A stretch of DNA of 64,000 nt from Rhinopithecimicrobium faecis (lineage in GTDB: Bacteria > Bacteroidota > Bacteroidia > Sphingobacteriales > Sphingobacteriaceae), in contig JAGKSB010000004.1 in assembly GCA_017942165.1 (NCBI GenBank), forward strand, positions 186,001 through 250,000, in the 5' to 3' direction. The notes under the pieces are model-generated. The model ran no database searches and was not told the origin of the DNA. It saw only the letters and a list, made by a program, of their open reading frames with translations. The translations under genes were made by a program, and so were the position numbers. Positions 18,001 through 26,220 of the stretch are shown piece after piece. Every line of letters begins with the position of its first letter. The first letter of the stretch is position 1.

Positions 18001-19408
18001 CAATACCTACCAACGTTAAGATAGGAATATACACCAAAAGGATAATAATCTCCCCAAAAGCTGCAGAATTACGGATTTTTGAAGAAGATATATAGACCTC
18101 TTGATCCATTTCCTCCTGCGTTAGACGCGCAGTATTTTTTCGCAACCCTAAATGGTGTAAGGTAGCTTCCACCACAATCAGAGATCCATCAACGATCAAA
18201 CCGAAATCTATGGCCCCTAGGCTCATCAGGTTTGCCGAAACACCGAATACACGCATCATACCCAAAGCAAAGAGCATGGATAAAGGTATTGCCGAAGCGA
18301 CAATTAAGCCTGCCCGAATATTTCCCAGAAAGAGGATAAGCACAAAAATTACAATTAGGGCCCCTTCAATAAGGTTTTTGGTCACCGTTGCTATCGCACG
18401 ATCTACAAGCTCCGTGCGGTCTGAAAAAGGCTCCAGGACAACATCCTTGGGTAAGGACTGCTGAATTTGTGTAATCTTAGCTTTCACACGCTTCACCACT
18501 TGCGCGGAATTCTCCCCCTTCAGCATCATAACAATACCGCCTACAGCTTCCTTCTCACCATTGAAAGTCAACGCTCCATAGCGTACTGCAGACCCTATAC
18601 GCACGTCTGCTACATCGCGCATATAAATAGGCATGCCTGCGCTATTCTTCTTCACGGCAATCTGCTCTATATCCGCTAAAGAGGACACAAGCCCTACAGC
18701 ACGGATAAAGTATGCATTGGGTTTCTTATCGATATATGCTCCCCCGGTATTCTGATTGTTTTTAGTAAGGGCATCAAAAATCTCGTTAATGCCGACCTGC
18801 ATAGCACGCAGCTTGTGGGGGTTGATGGCCACTTCATATTGCTTTAGATAGCCGCCAAAACTATTAATCTCGGCAACTCCAGGGGTACCATAAAGTTGGC
18901 GTGCAACAATCCAATCCTGCATGGTGCGTAGGTCCATGGCGCTGTACTTATTTTCTGCTCCAGGAGCGGGATGAAGTACATATTGATATATTTCCCCTAA
19001 GCCTGTAGAAATTGGGGACAGCTCGGGCTTCCCCATGCCTTCAGGCATATTTTCTTCGGCCTCCTTAAGGCGTTCATTGATCTGCTGTCGAGCGAAATAA
19101 ACGTCTACTTTCTCATCAAATACAAGCGTAATTACGGAAAGACCAAATCTAGAGATGGAGCGCATCTCTTCTAAATCGGGCAGATTGGTCATGGAGCGCT
19201 CGATGGGGTAAGATACAAACTGCTCTACTTCCTGGGCAGCAAGCGCCGGAGAGCGTGTAATAATTTGTACCTGGTTATTCGTAATGTCGGGAACGGCATC
19301 AATCGGCAGCTTAGTAGCTGACCAAATACCCCATATCAACAAGAGCAAGGTGCCCGATGCCACCAGCCACTTATGGCGTATGCTATAAAGAATTATTTTA
19401 TCTAACAT
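15026..19408 (-). CDS. czcA: CzcA-type heavy-metal RND pump fused to a TolC/CzcC-like outer-membrane domain
   Basis: Residues 1-1035 are a complete HME-RND antiporter. DFGLIVDGSLIVVE has Asp401, Asp407 and Glu414, matching the CzcA proton-relay D-x5-D-x6-E. Residues 1043-1060 form a second hydrophobic, signal-peptide-like segment ending APLKAQ. Residues about 1075-1460 are a TolC/CzcC-like channel with LDEALDIALNQN and coiled-coil repeats. There is no frameshift, so one 1460-residue chain spans two compartments unless cleaved after residue 1060. Similar fusions occur in Bacteroidota, as I recall. The DGA/ISCPC-type Cu motifs are absent, so Zn/Co/Cd or Cu is undecided; the neighbouring Zn/Cd ATPase favours Zn/Cd/Co. 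Confidence 0.92.
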   Translation of the reverse strand: MLDKIILYSIRHKWLVASGTLLLLIWGIWSATKLPIDAVPDITNNQVQIITRSPALAAQEVEQFVSYPIERSMTNLPDLEEMRSISRFGLSVITLVFDEKVDVYFARQQINERLKEAEENMPEGMGKPELSPISTGLGEIYQYVLHPAPGAENKYSAMDLRTMQDWIVARQLYGTPGVAEINSFGGYLKQYEVAINPHKLRAMQVGINEIFDALTKNNQNTGGAYIDKKPNAYFIRAVGLVSSLADIEQIAVKKNSAGMPIYMRDVADVRIGSAVRYGALTFNGEKEAVGGIVMMLKGENSAQVVKRVKAKITQIQQSLPKDVVLEPFSDRTELVDRAIATVTKNLIEGALIVIFVLILFLGNIRAGLIVASAIPLSMLFALGMMRVFGVSANLMSLGAIDFGLIVDGSLIVVEATLHHLGLRKNTARLTQEEMDQEVYISSSKIRNSAAFGEIIILLVYIPILTLVGIEGKMFRPMAQTVSFAILGALILSLTYIPMMSALFLSKKMATKENWSERWMSRLQARFLPLLKWVVARKKSFVLGSVTLLGASLFLFSRLGAEFIPQLQEGDYAFHCILPQGSSLSQSVETSMEAARIIKSFPEVRAVVGKTGSAEIPTDPMPPEATDLIITLKPMSEWTTTKDYQALADAMMEKLSVIPGVFFESSQPIQMRFNELMTGVRQDIAIKVFGEDMDTLATIATNLGQVIQSVEGTTAPQIERTEGLPQIVINFNRAQLAINNLTVNEVNQSVSTAFAGMSAGVVYENERKFDLVLRLDTAFRKDIADIEQLTIRNNEGLQIPLAQVATIKLVEGPAQISREDGKRRVVIGFNTKGRDVRAVVTAIESKMSQLSIFPAGYSYTIGGTFENLEAASNRLLIAVPASLLLIFVLLYLTFRSMKETFLIYSAIPMSAIGGIAALWLRDMPFSISAGVGFIALFGVAVLNGIVLISTYNQLEKEGVTAILTRVYQGTILRLRPVLMTATVASFGFLPMALSTGAGAEVQKPLATVVIGGLISATLLTLFILPCLYLLFFNKSLKTGKIPQVGALILASLACTIAPLKAQEKGSAEAITVGMEGLVTKTITLDEALDIALNQNLIVDKYSLDLQRAGLEVKTSNSVGKTGIFVENEDFTPQDRQGVWKVGLSQDLAWPGFYKARKRYLQQALGISSLKKEEFQSVLIRDVKYAYNELSYLQGKKRLFKELSETYTTLYKAADLRVRTGEAAGLERIAADTKRREYSSLLLQIDQDLYIAARNMGVLLNKDQVFFVVQEAQGAKYSNVPAYTEEMIRKHPTLRSQEVAINLASENVNMEKAAAKPDFSTRVFSQKLWGQKNPYTGFSLTASLPIFSRNYYKNRVKVAEKEVEIQAKDYAIQVQDWQRQLDNVRAELTKNKQQLAFYEESGLQLGQEILKAANLSYRAGEISYAELSQFMTQSIDMEVNYLLARYQYQQSLIAYEFITQSK

Positions 19409-19483
19409 AGAAATTTATTTAATAGAAAACTTCTGATGACATGAGATCATCAAAAAAAAGGACATACTTATCCCTGTATTTTA

Positions 19484-19783
19484 CTATGAAATAAATCGTG
19501 GAGGTTGCCACACAGCTTCTAATTCGCGCGCGAAAAGGCTGGTATGGTGGGAAACTATAAATTCACGTTCCCAGCTAAAAATTTGGAAGTCTAGCTGTAT
19601 AATTGCGGCCTGCTGAAAGAGCATGGAACAACATGCGCAGGTACATAATGGGGAACAATATTCATGCTTTTCTTGCGATTGATTATCTGTATGCTCTACT
19701 GATACATACTCGTGTTTATCCCCACAGGGCACAAAGCACAGTGTCATCAAATAGAAACTCAATAGATAAGCAATTATTCTCAA
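19484..19783 (-). CDS. DUF6660-like Cys/His-rich small exported protein
   Basis: The 99-residue protein has a hydrophobic leader (MRIIAYLLSFYLMTLCFVPCG) and then CSPLCTCACCSMLF, a dense cysteine motif, with several His residues. This matches the DUF6660 type that sits ahead of CzcA genes in Bacteroidota. The start is TTG at 19783; the next ATG (19747) would cut away most of the leader. It is first in the metal operon, 75 bases before czcA. A role in sensing or binding metal in the periplasm is inferred from composition and position only. Confidence 0.65.
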   Translation of the reverse strand: MRIIAYLLSFYLMTLCFVPCGDKHEYVSVEHTDNQSQEKHEYCSPLCTCACCSMLFQQAAIIQLDFQIFSWEREFIVSHHTSLFARELEAVWQPPRFIS

Positions 19784-19851
19784 GGGAATTATATTAACAG
19801 ATTAGCATTTTTTAAATCTAACAATTATTATTCCATTTCGAAATTTTTAGG

Positions 19852-19887
19852 TAAAAAAAAACGTATGAACTTTCGTTCATACGTTTT
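19852..19887 (-). terminator. intrinsic terminator of the M13 peptidase gene
   Basis: A perfect 13-bp stem (19858-19870 with 19875-19887) is followed on the minus strand by a long T run. It lies 40 bases after the stop. Confidence 0.9.
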
Positions 19888-19926
19888 CCAAGCTAAAAAA
19901 AAGGTCTTAGCTATTGATAAAAGGTC

Positions 19927-21930
19927 TTACCAGATGATAATACGATTTTTCTTAGGGACAAATAATTTATCTCCTTTTTTAGTTTTAAATGCTTCGTGGA
20001 AGCCATTGATATTTACTAAAGGAGCCACAGCGCGGTATTGCGCAGGAGAATGTGGATCAGTTTTCACTTGATTGACAACAAATGCTTCCGTTGTCTTCGC
20101 TCTCCAGATCGTAGCCCATGATAAGAAGAAACGTTGCTCTTGCGTAAAGCCATCGATTAAACCTGGGTTACCTTTATCCTTTAAGAACATTTTCAAGGCA
20201 TCAAAAGCGACAGAAGCTCCACCTAAGTCACCGATATTTTCACCTAAGGTGAAACGGCCATTTACAAAAACACCCGGTACTGGTTCGTACGCCTCAAATT
20301 GTTTTACTAAAGCACCAGTAGAAGCTTCAAATTTTTTCTTATCCGCTTCTGTCCACCAGTTATTAAGGTTACCATTACCATCATACTGCGCACCAGAGTC
20401 GTCAAAGCCGTGGGACAATTCGTGTCCAATCACAGCACCGATACCACCAAAGTTTACCGCAGCATCTGCTTTATAATCGTAGAATGGAGGTTGTAAGATC
20501 GCCGCAGGGAATACAATCTCATTATATAAAGGAGAGTAATAAGCGTTTACTGTTTGCGGTGTCATACCCCACTCGGACTTATCAACAGGCTTACCTTGTT
20601 TAGCAACATTTTCCTCAAAAGACCATTTGCTAGCGGCAAGGATATTATCGAATAAAGAGGTTCCAACATTGAAATTAGAATAGTCTTTCCATTTTTCCGT
20701 GTAGCCAATTTTAACTTTAAATTTCGCTAATTTATCCAAGGCTTTAACTTTCGTGTCTTTAGACATCCACGTTAAGCCATTGATATGTTGTTGGAAAGAT
20801 TTAATTAAATATTGAACCATCTCTTCCGCTGCTACTTTAGCCTCCGGTGGGAAGTTGTTCACAACATATAACTTACCTAATAGATCTCCAGCGTTAGAAT
20901 TTACAAAAGCTAAACCACGTTTCTCTAAAGAGCGTTGTTCCTTTTGACCTTTCAACTGTTTACCCCAGAAGTCAAAGCTCAGCTGCTCTAAATCCGACGT
21001 TAAGTAGGCTGCAGCATCATTCATAACATGAAATTTTAGCACATCTTTAATGGTAGCTAAATTTTCAGGTTTAAAGAATTTATCTAAATCTTGGTAATAT
21101 TTAATTTCAGAAACGATTACCGTATCTGCTTTAAATCCTAAGTCTGTAATATATTGAGCGATATCAATATTCTTAACGATATTCTTTAGGTCTTTTACAG
21201 CGACAGGGTTGTAACGTGCTGCCGAGTTACGAGACTCTTCAACCGTTTTTAAACTTTTAGCGACTTCTTTTTCAAATTCTACAATGACAGGTCCCTTCAG
21301 ATCTCTTGTACGCTGTCCTACTTTACCGTATAAAGCGGAAATATAGTTGCTGTAGAATCCTAAAGTTTCGGTATTCTTTTCATCTACTTTCTGGTAGTAT
21401 GAACGACCGAGGCCTAAGGATGCCGCTCCAAGATATACGGCATTCTCGTTAGAATTCTTTAGATGCGAGTATACATAAGCGCCGAAGAAAGGGTTTCCAC
21501 CAATAGGACCAACTTTTACTAGGTAAGCATACAAGTCATTAAAATTTTGAATAGCATCAATTTGCGTTAGGAATGGCTTTATTGGCTCAATACCTAAGGC
21601 ATTACGTTGATCCATATCCACGTACGACTTATAAAGATCAGCAATCTTTTGACCATCCGAACCATGTGCAAACTTTTGGGTCATTGATTCCTTTAGAATC
21701 TTTAAGGTAGCTTCATCTGTATTTTCCGCTAAGGCATCAAAAGAACCCCAACGAGCTCTATCGGAAGGAATCTGCACTGTTTTCATCCAGTTACCATTCA
21801 CGAAATTATAGAAATCATCCTGTGGACGCACAGTTTTATCCATGAAAGTCAGGTTTATAGCCTGATTTTCTTGCGCGCGAAGGGCTGTGGAGCCCAGCAA
21901 TAACGCGACGAAAAGGAGCTGTTTTTTCAT
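19927..21930 (-). CDS. pepO: M13 family zinc metallopeptidase (neprilysin/PepO type)
   Basis: The 667-residue protein starts at the ATG at 21930, which gives a signal peptide MKKQLLFVALLLGSTALRAQ; a TTG nine codons upstream is less likely. It has the M13 set: NAYYSP substrate-binding motif, HELSHGFDD zinc site, and ENIGDLGG with the third ligand. The C-terminus has HSPAQYRAVAPLVN and a family-typical end. Lacking a membrane anchor, it is probably periplasmic or secreted. M13 enzymes cleave oligopeptides. It is monocistronic, with its own terminator. Confidence 0.93.
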   Translation of the reverse strand: MKKQLLFVALLLGSTALRAQENQAINLTFMDKTVRPQDDFYNFVNGNWMKTVQIPSDRARWGSFDALAENTDEATLKILKESMTQKFAHGSDGQKIADLYKSYVDMDQRNALGIEPIKPFLTQIDAIQNFNDLYAYLVKVGPIGGNPFFGAYVYSHLKNSNENAVYLGAASLGLGRSYYQKVDEKNTETLGFYSNYISALYGKVGQRTRDLKGPVIVEFEKEVAKSLKTVEESRNSAARYNPVAVKDLKNIVKNIDIAQYITDLGFKADTVIVSEIKYYQDLDKFFKPENLATIKDVLKFHVMNDAAAYLTSDLEQLSFDFWGKQLKGQKEQRSLEKRGLAFVNSNAGDLLGKLYVVNNFPPEAKVAAEEMVQYLIKSFQQHINGLTWMSKDTKVKALDKLAKFKVKIGYTEKWKDYSNFNVGTSLFDNILAASKWSFEENVAKQGKPVDKSEWGMTPQTVNAYYSPLYNEIVFPAAILQPPFYDYKADAAVNFGGIGAVIGHELSHGFDDSGAQYDGNGNLNNWWTEADKKKFEASTGALVKQFEAYEPVPGVFVNGRFTLGENIGDLGGASVAFDALKMFLKDKGNPGLIDGFTQEQRFFLSWATIWRAKTTEAFVVNQVKTDPHSPAQYRAVAPLVNINGFHEAFKTKKGDKLFVPKKNRIIIW

Positions 21931-22045
21931 TTTAGTGTTAATATGTTTAGAATACAAACTTAATAAATCTATTAGTATTATATAGATACCTTAGTTAGTT
22001 ATTCAACCAAATAATACATTTTCCTATAAATTCTTATATTCGCTT

Positions 22046-22696
22046 ATGCAGTTTGAATTTCAAGGAAAATGGATTAAGGTATATGAATCGGCAGTTGATA
22101 CGCTACGTGTTGAAAGCGGTGAAGATGGCAGTTATCACGTATATGCACATCCCAGCATGGATATGCAAACTATAAAAACTTTTATTGCTACCTATAAAAC
22201 GAGCAAAGAAGTGCCAGCCCACGCAGCAGGCAGATTACTGGAAAATACCTACCTTTTGTTTGGCAAAAAAATAGGTGTTAAGCTTATTGAAAACTCCCCA
22301 AAAGAGGCTATCTTCCAGAAGGATAATTGCCTTTTTATCTACCGTAAGAAACCTATTAAGAATGTAGAAAAACTTATCTATCAATTTTTTAAAGAGCAAT
22401 TACGTCAAAAAATTATGTCCATACTTTCCATTTGGGAGGAAAAGCTCGCAATTATGACTGGAGAAATAACTTTAAAAAAAATGCAAAAAAGTTGGTTCAT
22501 AGTTAAGGAAAAAGACTTAACTTGTAATGTTTATTGCGCTCAGCTAGCTGAAAGACAGTTGGAATTCCTACTCGTTCAAGCAATTTTAGTGATAAAATTA
22601 CCTAATAGTAAAGTGCGAAGACAGCAATTAATACAATTTTTTCCAGACTATACAATATTAGCAGATCAACTCAACTATGAATACCATTTACATTAA
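22046..22696 (+). CDS. YgjP-like (DUF45) protein without the zinc motif
   Basis: The 216-residue protein resembles YgjP-like metallopeptidases in outline: an N-terminal beta part, a middle KNVEKLIYQFFKEQLRQK helix, IWEEKLAIMTGEITLKKMQKSW in place of the R-x-x-K-S-R-W-G-S segment, and a final LPNSKVRRQQLIQFFPDY like the end of that family. Where HELCH should be the sequence reads LLVQAILVIKLPN, so no zinc site exists. Assignment is by pattern and is moderate. It overlaps the next gene by 20 bases, so the two products are likely made together. A binding or structural role is inferred. Confidence 0.55.
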   Translation: MQFEFQGKWIKVYESAVDTLRVESGEDGSYHVYAHPSMDMQTIKTFIATYKTSKEVPAHAAGRLLENTYLLFGKKIGVKLIENSPKEAIFQKDNCLFIYRKKPIKNVEKLIYQFFKEQLRQKIMSILSIWEEKLAIMTGEITLKKMQKSWFIVKEKDLTCNVYCAQLAERQLEFLLVQAILVIKLPNSKVRRQQLIQFFPDYTILADQLNYEYHLH

Positions 22697-23024
22697 ATTC
22701 CCTTGCTCACTTAGTGAATTAGAACAGATTCAACGAAACCCTGAATCTTTATTAAATTTCTTAGCTATGGAGCCTTTAAAAGCTGATATTTTCGACGCTT
22801 TAAAAGATAAGGATGGTGCGCCTACAGTTTCTAATATGAAGATTAGCCAGTATAACTTTGATTTCTTAATAGGAACATTTCGTTTAAATTTCCAAGTTGA
22901 TAGGCAATTTTGCTGCGCTGATACCTCCGCATGTGCAACAGACTACATCGATTTTAAATATCATTACCATGGAGAACAATTCTTTGCTAAAGGTGAATTT
23001 TTAAATTGGGTTTTAGACAATTAA
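22677..23024 (+). CDS. hypothetical protein, partner of the YgjP-like gene
   Basis: I do not recognise the 115-residue product. It has no signal peptide or membrane helix. A compact cysteine cluster, FCCADTSACATDY, sits near residue 85. Its start codon lies 20 bases inside the preceding gene in another frame, a sign of translational coupling. A head-GIN protein gene follows after 42 bases and may share the transcript. A cytoplasmic role with the YgjP-like protein is the only hint. Confidence 0.6.
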   Translation: MNTIYIKFPCSLSELEQIQRNPESLLNFLAMEPLKADIFDALKDKDGAPTVSNMKISQYNFDFLIGTFRLNFQVDRQFCCADTSACATDYIDFKYHYHGEQFFAKGEFLNWVLDN

Positions 23025-23066
23025 ATGCCGCTAGCATTTTTAAATTATTATATTTAAATAAAAAAT

Positions 23067-23813
23067 ATGAAAACCATTATCCTCAGCCTACTCGTGCTAA
23101 TTTCATCCCAGGGATATGCACAAAAACATGTTGAAAGAAAAATTCATTCCTTCACGAAAATTTCTGTTCAAGGTGGATTTATTGCGGAATACATCGTTGC
23201 TGATCGGTTCAGCGTAAACTTTGAAGAAACAAAATCTATAGATGCTAAAAACATTATAACGGAAGTCGTCAATGATGAGCTGAAGATCTATCCTAAAGCT
23301 TTTAATTCAAACTTCCTAACGGCTAAAAAACTGCCTACATTAAAGATTTATGGCCCCCACTTAAAGGGTATCAATGTAGGCTCTTCTTCCAAGCTGAAAA
23401 TTAATAATAAAATCACCGAAAAATCAATCGTTGTAAATATCAGCTCCTCGGGAACTTTGAATGCAGCGCTTCAAGCCAATACCATTCAAGTAGCTAGTAG
23501 CTCCTCCTCGAATGGCAACCTACAACTGAATACACAAAATTTAAAAGTTAAAAGCTCCTCATCAGCAGAACTACTCCTTTCAGGTGTCGCAAAGAACTTT
23601 GAAGGCGATGCGAGCTCCTCAGCGACCATCAATGCCAGCAAGTTGCGCACGGACAATGCCGAGGTCGGTGCAAGCAGCTCTGCCAGCGTTTATATTTGGA
23701 CTACAGACCGATTAATAGCTTCAGCAAGCTCTTCAGCTGCCATCTATTATTTAGGGGAACCCAGACAAAAAGATGTCAAAAAATCATCTTCTGGCACCGT
23801 TTCAAAAAAATAA
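23067..23813 (+). CDS. secreted head-GIN domain protein (DUF2807)
   Basis: The 248-residue protein has a signal peptide (cleavage after SQGYAQ) and a GIN-type domain. The sequence shows regularly spaced serine blocks: GSSSKL, ISSSGT, ASSSSS, KSSSSA, ASSSAT, ASSSAS, ASSSAA, KSSSGT, about 15-25 residues apart. This pattern is expected of stacked Ser ladders in a beta-helix. Bacteroidota have many such proteins and their role is unknown; adhesion or glycan binding are guesses. The stop is 27 bases from the convergent cinA stop. Confidence 0.85.
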   Translation: MKTIILSLLVLISSQGYAQKHVERKIHSFTKISVQGGFIAEYIVADRFSVNFEETKSIDAKNIITEVVNDELKIYPKAFNSNFLTAKKLPTLKIYGPHLKGINVGSSSKLKINNKITEKSIVVNISSSGTLNAALQANTIQVASSSSSNGNLQLNTQNLKVKSSSSAELLLSGVAKNFEGDASSSATINASKLRTDNAEVGASSSASVYIWTTDRLIASASSSAAIYYLGEPRQKDVKKSSSGTVSKK

Positions 23814-23824
23814 AATCCTGAGGT

Positions 23825-23867
23825 AAAACTAGAAGAACACTATTTCTTCAAATAGGGTTCTTCTAGT
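23825..23867 (-). terminator. terminator hairpin containing the cinA stop codon
   Basis: An 11-bp outer stem (23828-23838 with 23857-23867) and a 6-bp inner stem (23840-23845 with 23850-23855) are followed on the minus strand by four T. The cinA stop (23840-23842) lies inside the stem, so the last nine codons form the upstream arm. Confidence 0.65.
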
Positions 23868-24349
23868 AAAAGCAATATTTCAGCAACGACAAAATTTAAA
23901 GTCGCAATATTTATCGCCGTAGAATTCCCCTGAAAACGGTAGCTCTTTAAGTAAAGTATTTCCTTATAAAGGACAGCTATAAAGACCGACCCTACGGGTT
24001 TATGTCTATTTTCCGACCCTCCAGGCTGTGCAAGCCCCGTGACACCGATATGAATATCCGCAGGAATAAGCTTTTTTAAGCCCTCAATCATCGCTGTAGA
24101 AGTCGCTATAGATTCCGCTGAAAACTGCGCTATTGTTTCAGCATGAACACCTAACAGCTCTTCTTTAACGGATTTGTCAAAGGCAATTATAGAACCCCGG
24201 AAATAAGAATCCGCATGTATACCTTGACTAAAGACAGAACTTAAGTAACCTGCTGTCATAGACTCAGCAAAGGCGATTGTCAAACCCCGCTTATAGAGCT
24301 TATCAACACAGGACTGAAAAGAGCTGAGATTAATTTTTTTTCTAAACAT
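23840..24349 (-). CDS. pncC: CinA C-terminal family nicotinamide-nucleotide amidase
   Basis: The 169-residue stand-alone CinA-C domain has AESMTAGYLSSVFSQ near the N-terminus, a family hallmark, and GVTGLAQPGG, which matches the GIAGPGG-type block. PncC hydrolyses NMN to nicotinate mononucleotide in NAD recycling. Full-length CinA carries an extra N-terminal MoCF domain that is missing here. It is convergent with the GIN gene and ends in a hairpin spanning its own stop. Assignment to PncC activity is from the family; the activity itself is inferred. Confidence 0.87.
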   Translation of the reverse strand: MFRKKINLSSFQSCVDKLYKRGLTIAFAESMTAGYLSSVFSQGIHADSYFRGSIIAFDKSVKEELLGVHAETIAQFSAESIATSTAMIEGLKKLIPADIHIGVTGLAQPGGSENRHKPVGSVFIAVLYKEILYLKSYRFQGNSTAINIATLNFVVAEILLLLEEPYLKK

Positions 24350-24496
24350 AACTATTTATTAAATAACAATACATTTTGAAGTATAACATTTCTTAAATGA
24401 ATTAGTTTAACCAATTCGAATAATTTTGTCACTTACAGATAACAGCATTATTACAGATTCCTTATTTTTCTATCCACAGAAGCGTTTATAATTATG

Positions 24497-24504
24497 TAAA
24501 TTTG
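24497..24504 (+). promoter_or_regulatory. -7 element upstream of the amidase
   Basis: TAAATTTG fits TAnnTTTG and lies 26 bases before the ATG at 24531. No clear -33 box. Confidence 0.4.
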
Positions 24505-24530
24505 ACAACGAACAGTACTAACATAGCATA

Positions 24531-25355
24531 ATGAACTTAAGACTTGCCACACTAGCACTTTGTACAAGTAGCCTTATTGCTGCATGTACAGCACCAAAAT
24601 ACGCTGCTACAGAAAAAATATATAAAAAGAAAGCTAAGACTTTTGCCTCCATCTATGAGCAAACTCCGCCCACGGATCAAGTCGTAGCAAAATTAAATGA
24701 TAAAAATACCGCTTGGATTGCCTCCACAAATTTTGGTATCCGTAAGCCGAATTACGTGATTATACACCATACGGCACAGGACTCCTTGGGACAGACCATT
24801 AAGACATTCCATAACGAAAAAGTAGGCGTAAGCTCCCACTATGTAATTGGAAGAGATGGAAAGATTGTCCAAATGGTGAACGACTACTACCGAGCTCACC
24901 ATGCTGGCATTGGGAAATGGGGCAATGATAAAGACTTGAACTCCTCTTCCATTGGTATTGAGTTGGATAATAATGGGACCACGGATCCCTGGACAGAAGC
25001 GCAAATTACAAGCTTACTAAAGGTTTTGAATTACTTAAAGAAAACTTATAATATTCCCCAAGCGAACTTTATCGGGCATATGGATATTGCCCCAACCCGA
25101 AAAAATGATCCCGCACGATTCCCTTGGAAGACCCTTGCTGATCAAGGTTTTGGCTACTGGTACGATTTAAAATTAGAAACCCCACCTGCAGATTTTAATG
25201 CTGCCATGGCTTTACGCGTTATAGGCTACGATATTTCCAATTTAGAAGCCGCTGTCAAGGGATTCAAAAGACACTTTATACAGACGAATGATCGTGGAAC
25301 ATTTTCCAGTGAGGAATTGAAAATTGTTTACGCTATCTTTAAGAAATATTTGTAG
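24531..25355 (+). CDS. N-acetylmuramoyl-L-alanine amidase, AmiD-like lipoprotein
   Basis: The 274-residue protein has a lipoprotein signal (LIAAC) and an Amidase_2 domain. Zinc ligands are visible in IIHHTAQDS, in the H of AHHAGIGKWG and in GHMDIAPTRKNDP. It cuts the amide between MurNAc and the stem peptide of peptidoglycan. After the amidase domain the C-terminus (FKRHF...AIFKKYL) resembles the peptidoglycan-binding-like tail of AmiD. An outer-membrane lipoprotein acting on released muropeptides in cell-wall recycling is the expected location. It has its own terminator. Confidence 0.9.
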   Translation: MNLRLATLALCTSSLIAACTAPKYAATEKIYKKKAKTFASIYEQTPPTDQVVAKLNDKNTAWIASTNFGIRKPNYVIIHHTAQDSLGQTIKTFHNEKVGVSSHYVIGRDGKIVQMVNDYYRAHHAGIGKWGNDKDLNSSSIGIELDNNGTTDPWTEAQITSLLKVLNYLKKTYNIPQANFIGHMDIAPTRKNDPARFPWKTLADQGFGYWYDLKLETPPADFNAAMALRVIGYDISNLEAAVKGFKRHFIQTNDRGTFSSEELKIVYAIFKKYL

Positions 25356-25384
25356 TATTACATACAAATAGGTTTTAAAAAACA

Positions 25385-25424
25385 TTAAAAAAGGTTGAAT
25401 TATTTATTCAACCTTTTTTTTTAC
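25385..25424 (+). terminator. intrinsic terminator of the amidase
   Basis: A perfect 13-bp stem (25387-25399 with 25407-25419) with a 7-base loop is followed by an A/T-rich T run. Confidence 0.9.
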
Positions 25425-25521
25425 ATCATATTTATGTAAATTAAGTGCATAATAGTACTATATAAAACTAAAAATGTGTTTTTTTGTTAATCAATAAATT
25501 CTGCTTTCTTATGCGATCAAT

Positions 25522-26220
25522 ATGGAAATAATTGCCTCACTTAAAAATGTTAATAAAATATATAAAACGGGTGATACGACCATCACAGCGCTAGCGACGA
25601 CAAACCTCGAACTTTATAAGCAGCAGCTAACCTTAATTATGGGGCCCTCAGGTTCTGGCAAGACGACTCTCTTATCGCTTATAGGCTGCGTTATTTACCC
25701 CACAGCGGGTGAGATATATGTAAACGATCAGCTGGTTACGGAGCTCTCAGAAAATCAATTGGCCGCCATTCGTTTGCAAAAAATAGGTTTTGTTTTTCAA
25801 CATTTCAATCTACTCAACCCATTGACAGCCCTGGAAAATGTCATGCAGCCACTCCTTCTTCAGGGGTTTTCGAAAGCTGTAGCCAAGGAAAAGGCTGAAT
25901 TTGCGCTCGCCCAAGTCGCGATGTCCGAGCGAAAGCATAACCTCCCCAAGAAGCTGTCCGGTGGACAAAAACAACGCGTAGCTATAGCGCGCGCCCTCGT
26001 GACGGAAGCAGGCATGATGCTTTGTGATGAGCCAACGGCTTCCTTAGATGCTAAGTCTGCAGCCCAAGTGATGGAAAATTTAAAAAGCCTTGCGCAGACG
26101 GGTAAAGCAGTAATCGTGGTCACCCATGATCTAAGATTGAGACCCTTTGCGGATCGAATAATATATGTAGAAGAAGGAAAAGTATCTGACACCATTAAAG
26201 ATGAAGAAAATTATAAATAA
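25522..26220 (+). CDS. ABC transporter ATPase (MacB/LolD/DevA type)
   Basis: The 232-residue ATPase has Walker A GPSGSGKTT, Q-loop FVFQHFNLLNP, signature LSGGQKQR, Walker B MMLCDEPTASLD and the H-loop VTHD. The size and YKTGDTTI beginning match the FtsX-permease class of ATPases. It starts a four-gene unit and overlaps the adaptor gene by 20 bases, so it powers export by the FtsX-like permease here. Confidence 0.93.
   Translation: MEIIASLKNVNKIYKTGDTTITALATTNLELYKQQLTLIMGPSGSGKTTLLSLIGCVIYPTAGEIYVNDQLVTELSENQLAAIRLQKIGFVFQHFNLLNPLTALENVMQPLLLQGFSKAVAKEKAEFALAQVAMSERKHNLPKKLSGGQKQRVAIARALVTEAGMMLCDEPTASLDAKSAAQVMENLKSLAQTGKAVIVVTHDLRLRPFADRIIYVEEGKVSDTIKDEENYK

Noticed and set aside
20072..20476. 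134-codon frame opposite the M13 peptidase
   Set aside because: Antisense shadow of a conserved gene.
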